A DNA stretch of 64,000 bases from NCBI GenBank assembly GCA_023101885.1, contig JALPQD010000142.1:2874121-2938120 (forward strand). Direction: 5' to 3'. A program made the position numbers and the translations under genes. Shown in pieces: positions 11,207 to 23,077 of this stretch (positions within the stretch are counted from its first letter, which is position 1; each line of letters opens with the position of its first letter). This stretch comes from Typhlomys cinereus (taxonomy: Eukaryota; Chordata; Mammalia; Rodentia; Platacanthomyidae). A model generated the notes under the pieces. The model made no database searches. It saw only the letters and a list, made by a program, of their open reading frames with translations, and was not told where the DNA came from.

Positions 11207-11630
11207 GGATGTTCCTGGATAGTCATAAAAGTAAAAATGGCTTCTCTCAGATTTTCTTGGCACATTTGCTTTCATAGCCCTAAGCAACCATATCATATGC
11301 TTAGACCTGTCTTGATAGTCATGGCCTCATGGGGAGGCTGGGAATTGGTACCCACAATTGTGGGTGGGGATGTACCTCTGAGACTATTGACTTTAACTTA
11401 CATTTGCTTAGTAGCTACATTTACTTCTAGTGCATAATTATTTAATTCATTTTATTATAGAAGAAATAATTTTTTTCTTTTTAAAAAATATAATGTACCA
11501 CTTTTCAGTTCTGTGATAATTCATAACTCATAATGATATAATTTGTGCATGATTTCTTTATATATTTTAATCACTGATACTGTATTTCAATTAAATCATT
11601 GTGACAGTTTGTAAGCATTCTCGTGCCTTT
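11205..11630. other. unassigned intergenic DNA
   Basis: Nothing recognised; AT-rich toward the right end. Confidence 0.4.
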
Positions 11631-11640
11631 CCTAGCCTCT

Positions 11641-12527
11641 TTTTTTTTTTTTTTATTTCCACTCATAAAAACTTAACAGGTACACCGGTCCCCTCCCTCC
11701 CTCCAACCTCCCGCTGCCCTGTGCCCCCCTCCCCTCCCCCTCCCTCCCCATCACCCAGTGCCTCCCCCTCCCATCCCGGAGCATCCTTTAATGTGCATGC
11801 CAGACTCTCCTCTGGGTCCTCCTCTCCGATGAGGTGCAAGAACCCAGTGGCATTTCCCAGAACCCTTTCCTGTGTTCCCCTTAAGCATAGGAACACTACT
11901 GTGGCTGTCAATCCCTTGCCTCCAAGGATCTTAGTGCCTTTAGCAAATGCTAGACTTTGTGAGGTCAATAGTGTGTTGGACATTGCACAGGGCATGCAAA
12001 GTCCAATTATGATTGCTTCGGTCCTAACTTGTGTGTAGTATCTTGCATATCATTGGTCCTCCCATCCTTGTGCTCTTACAATCTTACTGCCCCCTCTTCC
12101 ACAAATTTCCCTGAGCTTCTGGATGGGGAGAGATTAGGTTGGCCTAGTTCCAGGTGGTTGATATAGAGTCTCTGATGTTCTGGATTACGGTTTGTTGATT
12201 TTCTTTTGCAGTTTTGTTGCTCCTGCAATGCCCTTCACTCCATCCTGATGGGTCTTGTATGTGACCCCCTGGCCAGAGATAAAAAGCTGTTAAATTAGAG
12301 TCTTGTTATAAGAGTATATTCAAAGGTAGATGTAATAAAAGTAGGAAACCACAGTGAGGGAGGGGTCAATCACCCATTTGCAAAATGGTTACTTTTTATC
12401 TGCCAGACTATATGCCCTCCCCTTCTGGTGAGATCACACGCCCTCAGTTGTAAATGATCAGGAATGAAAGTTAACCAGATGTCTCATTGCTTACTTACAG
12501 TCCTTGATGGTGGCCTATTTTTCTCTG
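11641..12527 (-). mobile_element. L1 3' UTR-only copy, 5' truncated
   Basis: The minus-strand 3' end ends ...GGAAATAAAAAAAAAAAAAA (T run 11641-11654 on plus). The polypurine tract lies at about 11690-11775 and the rest of the 3' UTR continues to 12527, matching other copies here. A 10-bp duplication CCTAGCCTCT flanks it (11631-11640 and 12528-12537). No ORF2 sequence is included. Confidence 0.92.
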
Positions 12528-12537
12528 CCTAGCCTCT

Positions 12538-13006
12538 ATCTTACACAGTATCGATATCAGCTGTGCTTTCAATTAAAATTTCTGAGAATAAAATTTACAT
12601 ACGTTCTATTTTTAATCCTTGCTGTTTACATATAACATCAGTCAGCACAAAATTGTCACTCACCCATATTTTATGCATTTCCTTTAATTTTTCTGCATAT
12701 TTATTAGTATATGCTTTTAAAAATATGTTAAAATAAATGAGGTGTTTTTGTTGTATCTTTATTTCTCATCTACGAAAATAAGGCTACTGTGTAGTTTTTT
12801 GTCCTTTACCCTTGAACATATTGATGCATGCTCGGTTTTGTGAAGGAAAGTCAACAACAGTGTTGGCTTCATCTTGTGCTATGGCAACCACTCTATGAAC
12901 TGTCTGATGTTAATGTACCAGTTAGATTCAGGTATCATCTTGACTTGACATTGCAACATAGTATGGGGCATAGCTTGTGAAGAATTGGTAGTTAGGGAAG
13001 CCCTTC
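12538..13006. other. unassigned intergenic DNA
   Basis: AT-rich, no recognised gene or repeat. Confidence 0.4.
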
Positions 13007-13021
13007 AACAAGCCTGCAGGA

Positions 13022-13309
13022 GGGCCGGAGAGGTGGCTCAGGGGTTAAGCTTCTGCCTTGCAGGCAGAAGGTCCTGAGTTCATCCTAGACCCCATGTATA
13101 GACGCCAGCCCGAAGCGGAGGTGGCCTGCGTTTCTGGCTCTGGTAGGGCAGAGCCTGTGAATCCCGGGGCAGAGTAAACGAGGAGGAGGTGGAGGCGTCC
13201 ATGGTGGTTCCCGAATTTGTCCGTAGTTCTACACACATGCACACACATACACGCACAATTGAATAAATAATAAAAAAATAAAAAACAAAAAACAAAAAAC
13301 AAACCAAAA
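13022..13309 (+). mobile_element. B2-like SINE
   Basis: It starts GGGCCGGAGAGGTGGCTCAG and ends in a long A-rich tail interrupted by C (13272-13309). The flanking duplication AACAAGCCTGCAGGA is perfect over 15 bp (13007-13021 and 13310-13324). It carries the AGTAAACGA variant of the internal segment. A 4-base loss in the B-box area (GAGTTCATCCTAG) probably weakens pol III transcription. Confidence 0.95.
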
Positions 13310-13497
13310 AACAAGCCTGCAGGAGATCATATAGTGTGTATAGAAGATACAGGTCCACAGTGCATGGCGCTTTCTAGTTGGCACCCAATGGAAAGAAGTG
13401 CAGGGAGAGAGGGTGGATTTGCCCTCTCTTGCCCGTGTCACTTGCTATATTTAGTCCACTGCTGGTCTGCTGCTGTACTTCTCCATTGTTGCTTTTG

Positions 13498-13617
13498 TGG
13501 CGGCGGCGGCTGCTGCTTCTGCTTCTGCTGCTGCTGCTGCTGCTGGTGCTGCTGGTGCTGGTGCTGCTGGTGCTGGTGCTGCTGGTGCTGGTGCTGGTGC
13601 TGCTGCTGCTCTTCTTC
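13498..13617 (+). repeat. compound trinucleotide repeat (GGC, CTG, TTCTGC, CTGGTG)
   Basis: About 120 bp of GCT/GGT/TTC-type triplets, including (GCG)3, (CTG)6 and interspersed CTGGTG hexamers. It produces artificial open frames of Cys/Trp, Leu/Val or Ser/Thr on both strands. These are not genes. Confidence 0.95.
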
Positions 13618-13751
13618 ACTAACATAGGAGCCCCAACATCTTCATCTTTGCTGCTGCTCCTTGGTGTTGACGTCAGAGCCCGGCATCTTAGGTCTTATCT
13701 ATGTTCACTGCTGATATCAGAGCCCAGTCTCTGTAGCTTTGCTGCTGTTCC

Positions 13752-13761
13752 ATATATAAAT

Positions 13762-13799
<38 letters not shown>

Positions 13800-13800
13800 T
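13752..13800. repeat. (AT)n microsatellite
   Basis: Near-pure TA dinucleotides able to form a cruciform. A CRE-like TGACGTCA lies 80 bp to the left at 13668-13675. Confidence 0.95.
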
Positions 13801-13809
13801 CTATATATT

Positions 13810-15410
13810 CTTTTCCTCTAGAAAATCCTGACAATACTTATTAGGTAAGAATGAACATTATGATGAATGGGAAGTCTAGATTCTTTTGTAACATGATGGT
13901 ATAGGCTGAGCTGATCTGTGCTGGATCATGAGAGATAGAACTGAGTTTATCTTTTATTCATAATTCTCCACATTCATGAAAATGGTTTATACTGTCTCTT
14001 CTTTTATACCTAAAATTATCTTCAAGATTTGATCTACTAAGACATACTCTGGTTTACACTGGAAGCATGTCATTTAAGCTGTAATTCAAAAGCCAAGCCT
14101 AAATACCTTAATGTTTACCAGAGGATCTGAATCTTTTTGGTTGACTATGGTTTATAGTCACATCACTGATTGGATTAGATTAACTTTCACTATTCAGAAA
14201 ATCCTTAGTGTTAGAATGTGGTTTGTAAACTACTCAGGCTTAATTCTATGAGACTCTCTATAATGAGATCTTACATCCCTTTCTGTTCTTGATGATTTCT
14301 TCATAGTTCCTTTCCTGCACATATTTTAACTCCTTCCCGAGCTCATATTTCTGACAATTGCATATCTATTTCAACACTGCCCACTCTTGTCCTTATGCCA
14401 TAGCTTTTATTGTCTGATTTTTTCAAGGAAAATATCACTTTGGGTTGCATTATTCTGCTGTTCAATCTCTTTCCTGTGGTTTGTGTTTCAATATAAATCT
14501 GTTTGTAAAATCTGCTTGTAAAAATTCTTCTTTAATACTTTTATCATATGATTTTTAGTACTGCATTGTTTTATAGTAGTTTCCTTCCTTTATCCCAAGA
14601 ATTTCATTTTCATCTCTATCCTAATGATTTCTAATTGCTAGATTATGATTAACAGGATACAGGCACATTTTATGATGCAGTAAACATTTTATCCACTGAG
14701 TTTCACACTTCGTTAAAAGTTGTCAAGAACAGAGTATTAGTTGCAGTAAGACTATTCTACTTTGCTTCATAAACTCTTTTCATTTCTGAACACAAAGACC
14801 TACTGAGGTACAGTAAACCTGAGTTTAGTCCAAGAAGCCCAAGGCTTCCTGTGTGTAGCAATTTTTCATGCAAAATGGCAAGCAAAAGGACACGATAATG
14901 AAGAAACTCAGGTTAATTTTATAGCAAAAATCTAAGAAGAGAGTTTGATCTGATCTATAACCACTTAGACAAGAGCACTGTTTCTCCCAAGCAAGCTCCC
15001 CCAGATTTCTTTGCTGTAGTCAGAAAATCTCAGCCAATGCTACATGAAGTATAGCTAGCCAGTTATTAGCAGACTTGGTCTTTTGGAGGAGTCACCCACA
15101 CTTCTGCCATCCTGTTTACCTGTTTTCCACATAAATGCTTACAATAGAGACTATATGCATCTTTATGATGGGAAGTTTTCCCTTCCATGATGTTCCTCGA
15201 TCCCTAAATAAAGCACAAGAGACACAATAGGGACCTGATGGACAGGACTGTGTTTGTTTCATCATGCTTCTCTCTGGAACTAGTTGTCACAGCAGTTGCA
15301 TTATAGCTAATTTACATTATAAATTATACAACATCACACACATACAAAATTATTTTCCCCTCACATATCAAATCTATGATTTAGTTAGAACATTGAATAT
15401 TTTAAAATAA
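13810..15410. other. unassigned intergenic DNA
   Basis: AT-rich, repeat-poor, no recognised gene. No splice-flanked conserved open frame is visible. Confidence 0.4.
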
Positions 15411-15612
15411 TGGCTCAGGGGTTAAGACTCTGTCTTGAAAGGAAAAGTCCTGAGTTGAGATCCCAGGCCCTGTACAAAAAACACCAGGCAGAAACAATAG
15501 TAGTCTGTACTTCAGAACCTGGTGGTTGGACTCTGGGAAATCCAAAAACAAAGCAAAGAGGTGGAGGCAATCCAGGATGATTCTGGCAGTCACAGGGACA
15601 CACAATGCCCTT

Positions 15613-15657
<45 letters not shown>

Positions 15658-15684
15658 TAAAATATCAAAAAATAAAGTAAAATA
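15411..15684 (+). mobile_element. old B2-like SINE with (AC)n
   Basis: TGGCTCAGGGGTTAAGACTC is the A-box region with the first bases of the element missing; GAGTTGAGATCCCAGG is the B-box region. An (AC)n tract at 15616-15651 precedes an A-rich tail. It is clearly more diverged than the young copies, and no convincing target-site duplication is seen. Confidence 0.8.
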
Positions 15685-15742
15685 AAATAATTGATTTCAG
15701 TATTATTTTTATATTATCTATTAGATACAAAAATAATATGCA

Positions 15743-15953
15743 AGAAAGAAGGAAAAAAAGAAGGGAAAAGAAAGAAAGAAAGCAAGGAAGGAAGGAAGAA
15801 ATAAAGAAAGGAAGGAAGAAAGAAATAAAGAGAAAGGAAAAGAAAGAAAGGAAAGAAAGAAAGAAACAAAGGAAAGAAACAAAGAAAGAAAAAGAAAAGA
15901 AAGAAAGAAGGAAATAAAGAAAGAAAGAAAGAGAGAGAAAGAAAGAGAAAAGA
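15743..15953. repeat. purine-rich (GAAA/GGAA)n tract
   Basis: About 210 bp almost purely A and G on the plus strand, directly after the A-rich tail of the 15411 SINE. It was probably seeded by that tail. Open frames of Phe/Leu/Ser on the minus strand are artefacts. Confidence 0.95.
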
Positions 15954-16498
15954 ATCTAAGGAAACTAACCCTTGTTTCTGTGCATGGTCCATGGTAACTT
16001 GCCTTGGACCACTGACTCCCTTGCATTTAGGAAATCTAATATTTTTATCCCTTACTTTATGAAGTGGAATGTGACATGAAACTTCTTTGGTACAATTTGA
16101 CTGTCTTCTAATGAATGGAGGTAACTGAGGCAAAAATGAATAAAAGTGTATTTTCAATGTGGATGACATCATGCAAAACACACTGGCTCGTTCCTTGATC
16201 TTACTGTTTCAGGGCATTTTTAGGGCAAGCTCTCCAGTTGTGAGGAGACTAAGGACTTATGCTCACAGCCCCAGGAGTAAATCTTCCAGAAATAAGAAAG
16301 TTCTCAAGGGAGCATTCAGACGACTGTTACTCATGCTGAAGTTGTATCAGCAACCTTCTGAGAAGTATGAGGTTTCCTTAGGTATATACATATTTCCTGG
16401 CCCAAACATGTTTGGGGATAACAAATGTTCACTATATTCAGGAATGATTTTCAAGTAATAAAATTGATGTAACATCTTAAAAACCAGGCTGTAAGCTG
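15954..16498. other. unassigned intergenic DNA
   Basis: Includes a 99-codon open frame at 16159-16458 on the plus strand that resembles nothing I know and has no supporting signals. Confidence 0.35.
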
Positions 16499-16600
16499 AC
16501 TCCTTCCCTCCCTCCCTTTCTCCTTCCCTCTCTCCCTCTTTCTCTCTCTCTCTTTCTTTCTTTTGCCTTTTTCTTTCTTTCTTTCTCTCTCTCTTTCTCA
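16499..16600. repeat. pyrimidine-rich (CCTT/CTTT/CT)n tract
   Basis: About 100 bp of C and T with only two interruptions. It is complementary in kind to the purine tract 550 bp to the left. Confidence 0.95.
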
Positions 16601-16738
16601 TCATGTATTCTATTTATTATTTGCCCTCATTGTTTTACATTTTGATCATTCTAATAATGTGTAATGGCATTGTCATTTTCACACCTGTAATCACAAGGGT
16701 GCAGAGGATCATTTTGCAGCCAAAAGAGTGGCAGGAAG

Positions 16739-17003
16739 GGGGGCTGGAGAGGTGGCTCAGGGGTTAAGCCTCTGCCTTGCAGGCAGAAGGTACTGAGTTC
16801 GTGATCCTAGACCCCACGTATAGACGCTAGGCGGAAGCGGGGGCGGCCTTCGTTTCTGGTCCTGGTAGGGCGGAGCCTGTGAATCCCGGGGCAGAGGAAG
16901 TGGAGGCGTCCATGGTGGTTCCCGAATTCGTCCGTGGTTATAGACACACACATACATACACGCACACATGCACAATTGAATAAATAATAATTAAAAATTA
17001 AAA
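16739..17003 (+). mobile_element. B2-like SINE
   Basis: It starts GGGGGGCTGGAGAGGTGGCT and ends in AATTGAATAAATAATAATTA plus A. A 17-bp duplication AAAAGAGTGGCAGGAAG flanks it (16722-16738 and 17004-17020). It lacks the internal AGTAAACA segment. The preceding 50 bp (CACACCTGTAATCACAAGGG) may be a B1 scrap. Confidence 0.95.
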
Positions 17004-17020
17004 AAAAGAGTGGCAGGAAG

Positions 17021-17454
17021 TGAAAGAACTGACCTTTTAGAGCAGGCAACAGAAAAAAAGTTTATGCAGAATACTTCGGTGAACACTGAGCTATGGCATA
17101 GTGACACCTAGGTAAGGTGAGTGACAGCAGGCATTTGGGGCAATGCTCCTCATGGTTAGAATGAACAGCATGGGAGTTGTTTCGCAACATATCATAGCTA
17201 ACAATGAGGAGATTCCAGATTGGTCATTGTTCATTCCTGGGCAATAATATCCAATCATGCAAACTCCATCATGCAAATAAGAATAACTCTGTGTTTGTTT
17301 GGGGTGGAAGACTCCATTTACATACAGATAGCAGCCATGCTAGGGTATGCTATTCTGTGGCTCATGGTACTATTTGGCCAGTTGTGAAACTCTTCTTTCT
17401 GGAAGATGCTTGGTCCAAGCTGGTAGAATATCCTGAAGAGGGCAAATTCCCAGC
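17021..17454. other. unassigned intergenic DNA
   Basis: No gene or clear repeat recognised. Its right end runs into the ancient L1 that follows and may include more of it. Confidence 0.35.
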
Positions 17455-18400
17455 TCATCCTTGTTATTGTGGGCTTTCCTTAAATGCTGAACTTCTCAAA
17501 TACTCATTTGCCATCTACATGTCGTTTTCACAGAGGTGTCTGTTAATATTTTGGGATCCATTTTTAAAATCTGGATGCTCATTTTTTAATTGTGCTTGAG
17601 AATCATATTTTCCGGATAACATTCTTTGCTCAGATATATCTTTTATGATTATTTCTTCCAGTCTTTCATGGTTTGAAATGTGTCCCCCACAGTCTCATGT
17701 GCTTGGCAAGTCTCATGTGCTGGAGGAAGGCAGTCCCACCCTACCTTCAGGAGAAGTCTGCCTTTGCAGCAAGCAGTCTTGCAACTCTCAGCTCTCCAAG
17801 ATGATTGCAGTGACCTATCTTCCTCCAGCTTTGGCCAATCAGCCATGCTGCCTCAACTATGAGAAACTGTACCTCCTCTCTGGAACTGTAAGCTGAATAA
17901 GTCTCCCTTTCTCCTTTAAGTTGCTTGACTTTAGGTGCTCTCTCACCATAATAGTTAAGAGTAACTGCTACAATGTCTATGGCTTGGCTTCTAATTCACA
18001 TTCTTTTTTGTATCTTATAAGATAAGATGGTGTTTTAACTTAAATGAAAGTGATGTTATTGCTTATTTCTCTCATGGATCATATGTTTGGTTTTACATCA
18101 AAAAAGCATCATCATACTTCATTTATTTCTCCTATGATATCTCAAGGAGTTCCACAGTTTGCATTTTACATTTAGTTCCATAATCCACTAGGAGTAAATT
18201 TTTGCGAGGGGTGCAAGATCTGTATCTATATACATTGTGTTTCATGCGTAAATCTCAGGTTTTGAGATGGTTTTTATTCATTGCTGCCTCTTTGTACATC
18301 ATAGATTTCAAAATTATCTTTGTATTTTTTTCATAAATCAATTATAATGAAATTCTTTTACAGTGGTCTGTAACCTGGAATTTTTGAGCTAGACTTGTGA
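17455..18400 (-). mobile_element. ancient L1 ORF2 fragment, split by another repeat
   Basis: The plus strand shows diverged counterparts of known L1 minus-strand segments in the right order. First come GCTGAACTTCTCAAATACTC and GTCTGTTAATATTTTGGGAT (ORF2 C-terminal region). After an interruption at about 17660-17975 comes CATTTAGTTCCATAATCCAC and the following stretch, the old equivalent of the CCATTTGGAATTAAGTC block at 1037 and 48547. It is too diverged to translate. The right boundary is uncertain. Confidence 0.65.
17660..17975 (+). mobile_element. old dispersed repeat inserted in the ancient L1
   Basis: It starts near GGTTTGAAATGTGTCCCCCA and ends near CCATAATAGTTAAGAGTAAC. The end block (GAACTGTAAGCTGAATAAGT and CCTTTAAGTTGCTTGAC) recurs in related form at 43190-43260. 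The pattern is that of a common mammalian dispersed repeat, LTR or DNA transposon, that I cannot name with confidence. Confidence 0.5.
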
Positions 18401-20167
18401 AACATAAGTGAGTAGTAACCAAACAATGACCTTTCTTTTATTAAGCAAAACAATTTTACTAACTCAATTTCTATGTTCCCCACAGTAATAGGCACTCAAG
18501 TTCCATTTCTAATCACTTATTCTAAGAAGGTAGAATTCAGAATTGACAAGTGTACAATCTCATTTATTTTAGTACCCAAACCTCTTTGTTTTCATATCCT
18601 GTATGTTTCAAAGGGTCTCTTAGGTTGACTTTTTATTACTTATAAGAAAACATTTTATATCTGTTACTTGATTTTATAATTTATTACAAAAACCTTCTAA
18701 CGAGCAGTCTATCTTTTGTTGATGTCCACATTTGGCATCCCATATCAAGAATATTTACATCAACTTTTACAATATTCTTTTGATTTTTCTAGAAAAGGAT
18801 GGTTTCATTTTGTAAAGTACATTGATTTTCATGATCCATTTTAAGGTAAGGCATTTAATGCACTAGGAGTTATGAAGAGGGTTTCAGTGTTGAGAATCCA
18901 ATGCCTAATAGCTTATGTTTTTAACATTTGTTTTTGTAAGGATGCACTTAGTTTTTTAACATAGTTTTGTGGAAAAGAGTTTGACTATTAATCACTGTGC
19001 ACTGTATTTATATTTCCCTATCTATATCAGACTCATCTTCCACAAGTACACCAAAGTTTATTTTTTAAATGCATATTATTTAATAACAATTAGCCATAAT
19101 TAATATGCTTTGTATGTAGAGAATATCTTGAAACAATTTTGAGAGACTACAAAGGGACTCTGTAATGTGATAAAGATTACAGAAAATAGAGAACTTTCAA
19201 AGATATTTTGTCTTCTAGATGGAAGATGAACAATCGCTCCACAGGTTTTTAACTGTTGACAGCATAATTTTGAAAAACAAACATTTTTGCATTTTAGTTT
19301 TTCATGAGTGAAAGTACAGAACATAAAAAAGTTTAAATTCACTGTGGTAATGGTTCACTAAATAAATTTGATGATAGATTTAGAAACAATTTTCTGATTT
19401 GAAACCTCTTATTTAATGCAATAAAACATGCTGCGACACTTTGTTCTTACACATAAAGGAGTTAAAGTAACAGAGTACTAACTGTCTCAGACATACCACC
19501 AAAATTCTAAACGTTCGTCAGAAGCCATATCTACATATAGTGTAATTACATGATCCCTCTTTTGTTAAGAGACAATCATGGGAGCTTAAGATCCAGTCTT
19601 GATGGGAATAAATTTATTTTGCATTAGGAATTAGAAATCTTTGGTTCTGATTTTTGCCTTCCCAGTGAGTATCTCTGTTTCCCAGGTAAACGCATTTTTC
19701 AAACTGGCAAATGTTAAACAGTGGTCTTCATGTGATCTTTTACTTTCAATTTTAAGCATATGATGATCTTGTAAGGTTCAGCTCAGTCATGACAACAGAT
19801 AAAAACAAGCTAACCCTTCATTTGCAACAAAATAGGAACAGAATAAAGTAGTATTATTAAACTCAAAGACACTGAGATCACAAGATCACCCAGTCTACAA
19901 AACTCTGCAGAAGACAGGCAGAACACCTATGACAGAAATAGAACCTCAATATTTAGTTGCTTGGCACAGTCTACCTGAAACCACCTAAGCCAGGAATCAG
20001 GTCCAGCTGGAAATTTTTAATAAATCATTAAATACATAATTGGAGACACATATGCAAGGACTTTCTAAACTATCATAAGCACCCTGCTCCTCCTTGCCCA
20101 CAAATGCTAGAAGGAGGTCAAAGTAACACTTAGGAAAATCATGAAAAGTCTGAGTTGGTAGATTGTT

Positions 20168-20170
<3 letters not shown>
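18401..20170. other. unassigned intergenic DNA
   Basis: AT-rich with no recognised gene or young repeat. Parts of 18550-18850 could be further decayed L1. Confidence 0.35.
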
Positions 20171-20199
<29 letters not shown>

Positions 20200-20420
20200 A
20201 GGCACTGTGTGCTTCTGGACACCCAAGGGTGACTTCAGGAATCACTCTGCAATGCTCTGTCTTTTTGCTTTGTGCTGGAGTTTCTCAGGCTCTGCCTTTC
20301 AGGACAGGAAGTGTAGGAAGGTGCCATTTTCTCCTCACCTTATGTGGGATCTGTGATCTGAACTCAGGACCTTCTGCTTACAAGACAAATACATAACACC
20401 TGAGCCATCTCTCCAGCCCC
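20171..20420 (-). mobile_element. old B2-like SINE with (GT)n
   Basis: The minus-strand 5' end GGGGCTGGAGAGATGGCTCA is well kept. The B-box region reads CTGAGTTCAGATCACAG, and the body is diverged. The CA-rich part is seen as (TG)n at 20173-20199. No clear target-site duplication. Confidence 0.85.
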
Positions 20421-20893
20421 AACTTCATAGATGATGATATAAAAATTGGACTAAATCTGTCTTTCGCATGAAAAAAAAAAAAACAGCACAATTACGATTT
20501 GCAGATACTGGTCAGATTTTTCAGGGAAGAAAGTTTACAGATCCTGGAAGTGACATTTTTCTCTTAAGGAAGGAAAGGCAGGGTTGACTTTTCTATCCAT
20601 ATCCCTGGCCATGTTCAGAATGTGAGGTCTTTCCCAACCAAAGAAGACAATGCTGCAAGATTCCTTGAGTGAAGATATTATATGAGTGTGAGCATGACAA
20701 TAGATGCTCCTGAGAAATAGTACAAAGAGAAGATCCAAATTTGAGAGAAAATACTCAAAACACAGTGACCTAAGTAAGAATCAAGCTTCAAATATATTTG
20801 ATTTCTATGCTAGTGATAGAGTTTGCTGCAACACAATTCTAAAGCTAAGAGTTGAAGTCTTCTGGATTTAACCAAGTAAACACTGAAGTTATT

Positions 20894-20945
<52 letters not shown>

Positions 20946-22754
20946 AGACTATTATATATTATAGCAGCTTCATTCATCATCAGCTCAATAGGAAACAAAA
21001 ACATTCTGGTTTGCACATGGGTTGAGAATGACCCCTAAAGGTATCATGTGTTAGAAGTTTGGTTTCATATTGGTTGTCAGACAACATTAAGTGATTCTGG
21101 CACTTTCTAGGATATAGGACCTAATGGTAAAAGACTAGGTCATTGGGGCTTTAGCCTTGGAGAGGATCACAATGACTATCCTGAAGGTGAATTAGTTCTT
21201 TTAATAATAGCTGCTTTTGGTCTCATTTTCCCTGCGTTTCCCTGAACTGTTTTTATTTATGTCTCCATTATCTTCCCTGCTGACTGCACCACTATCTTCC
21301 CTGTTGACTGCACAGGAAAGACATGAAATCTTAGAATTTCTGCTTCATAAACACAACAAAGTTCCTTTTTTTACGCATTTTCAGACCCATACATTTCATT
21401 ACAGCAACACTAAGGTGACTAATGCAACAGTTGACAAAATGCTAATCTTTCCGCACAACAAATATACTCACAATGCAAAGTAATACATTACTGATATGAG
21501 CAAAAATGTGGATGCACCATATATGCATTTGTCTCTGTGAAAGACTCCCAAACTCAATATATTGCATACATCAGTATTTCCATTTATATAAAGTCTGAAC
21601 TTCGTAAACAAATTAGTGGCTTGTAGAAGTGGGTAAAGGTAAAATGTTTTACTCTCAAAGGATTCCCAAAGAGAATTTCAGAGCAATATATGAACATATG
21701 GCTGTGGTTTTTAAAGCAAAAAAAATACAATACAAAAGAGATTAAAAATTTCTATTATCATATTGTGAGAGACCAGGATGGAATGGAGAATATGAAACAT
21801 TAATCTGTTTTCCAAATATGTGTGAACATATTCTACATGTCAAAGGAAAGAACCAGAGTTAAGAAACTTTGAAATCAATATTTTATTGAACATCATGGCA
21901 ATAAATATACAATGAATTATAAATAAATATTTTGAACTCAATATGCATGAACATTTCTTTACTCGATATTTTCTTCTAGCCATAAAGATTTTCATTTTAC
22001 TACAGTTGTTTGGTTAAATAAATAAATATATTCAATTGCAGTAATTTTTCTCCTTAGCTAGGAAAGAAGGAAAAATATAAAAGAAGACTGAAAAAATTAT
22101 TTTGTGCTGACTAATAGTTAAAAATGTGAATTGATTATATTTCCATACCTATATTCACTTGCATATATATGTATTTATTTATAAATGAAGATGTTTCTAT
22201 ACATAGATATGTATGCTTGTATAGTTATATTGGTACAGTTATATATTTGAGTTACTTCATGGTAAATCTTTTGTAATTTTTAAAATGTTGTCTGTCTGAC
22301 ATGTATACCATGCATTTACTCTTCAATGTAGTTTAGCAAAACAGCATGCTATAGAGCCTATGGGCAATTTCCCCTTGTAATTGTGTCTGCCTGAGAAGTT
22401 CTGTCCTCTCTTGCTGCCTAGCAGGTATATACAATATTGTGCTGCCAAACTAGAATATAATCAAAATTCAAATTTTAATATAGTTTCTACCAAATATATA
22501 TTGTTCTTACGCCATTGCAAAACAGAAAAAAAATTGTAACATCATAAACTGAACTAACCTACTCTAAACTGCTTGTATTTACAGAAATCTAAAAAATATA
22601 TGTATATATAGCAAAACATACAAATAATTCATAGTATATCCACAGTAGCATACATACACACATGAAATAGATTGATGCACACTCTAAGATGACTACAAAG
22701 CAAATATCTGATGGTCCTTATGTATGCATTAATGTGCATTCATCTTTTCTGAAG
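20421..22754. other. unassigned DNA with a (GT)n tract and a probable old dispersed repeat
   Basis: A pure (GT)23 tract lies at 20897-20942. The stretch 21000-21430 resembles the same kind of old dispersed repeat as 17660 (GGTTGAGAATGACCCCTAAA...ACTAGGTCATTGGGGCTT). The remainder, 21440-22754, is very AT-rich with nothing recognised. Confidence 0.4.
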
Positions 22755-22772
22755 CTCAGAGGATCTTTTTAA

Positions 22773-23059
22773 AATTTTTTATTATTATTTATTCAATTGT
22801 GCATGTATGGTGTGTGCGCGTGTGTGCATGTATGTGTGTGTGTGTGTAGAACCACAGACAAATTCAGGAACAACCATGGACGGCCTCCACCTCTTCCTTG
22901 TTTACTCTGCCCCAGGATTCACAGGCTCCGCCCTACCAGAAACCAGAAACACAGGCCGCCCCCGCTCTGCCCTGCGTCTATACATGGGGTCTAGGATCTG
23001 AACTCAGGACCTTCCGCCTGCAAGGCAGAGGCTTAACCCCTGAGCCACCTCTCCAGCTC
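22773..23059 (-). mobile_element. B2-like SINE
   Basis: The minus-strand 5' end is GAGCTGGAGAGGTGGCTCAG. The internal AGTAAACA segment is present, and the tail is AATTGAATAAATAATAATAA. An 18-bp duplication CTCAGAGGATCTTTTTAA flanks it (22755-22772 and 23060-23077). Confidence 0.95.
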
Positions 23060-23077
23060 CTCAGAGGATCTTTTTAA

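Noticed and set aside
11601..12038. 145-codon plus-strand Pro/Ser-rich frame
   Set aside because: Antisense of an L1 3' UTR polypurine tract; similar frames occur in the other copies.
13334..13821. Long Cys/Trp, Leu/Val and Ser/Thr open frames on both strands
   Set aside because: They are translations of the compound triplet array and continue only by chance. No start context or homology.
15714..16181. Minus-strand frames of 101-155 codons rich in Phe/Leu/Ser
   Set aside because: Product of the GAAA-rich tract read on the other strand.
17649..17896. Small frames on both strands considered as exons
   Set aside because: They fall inside a dispersed repeat whose relative at 43.2 kb does not preserve them.
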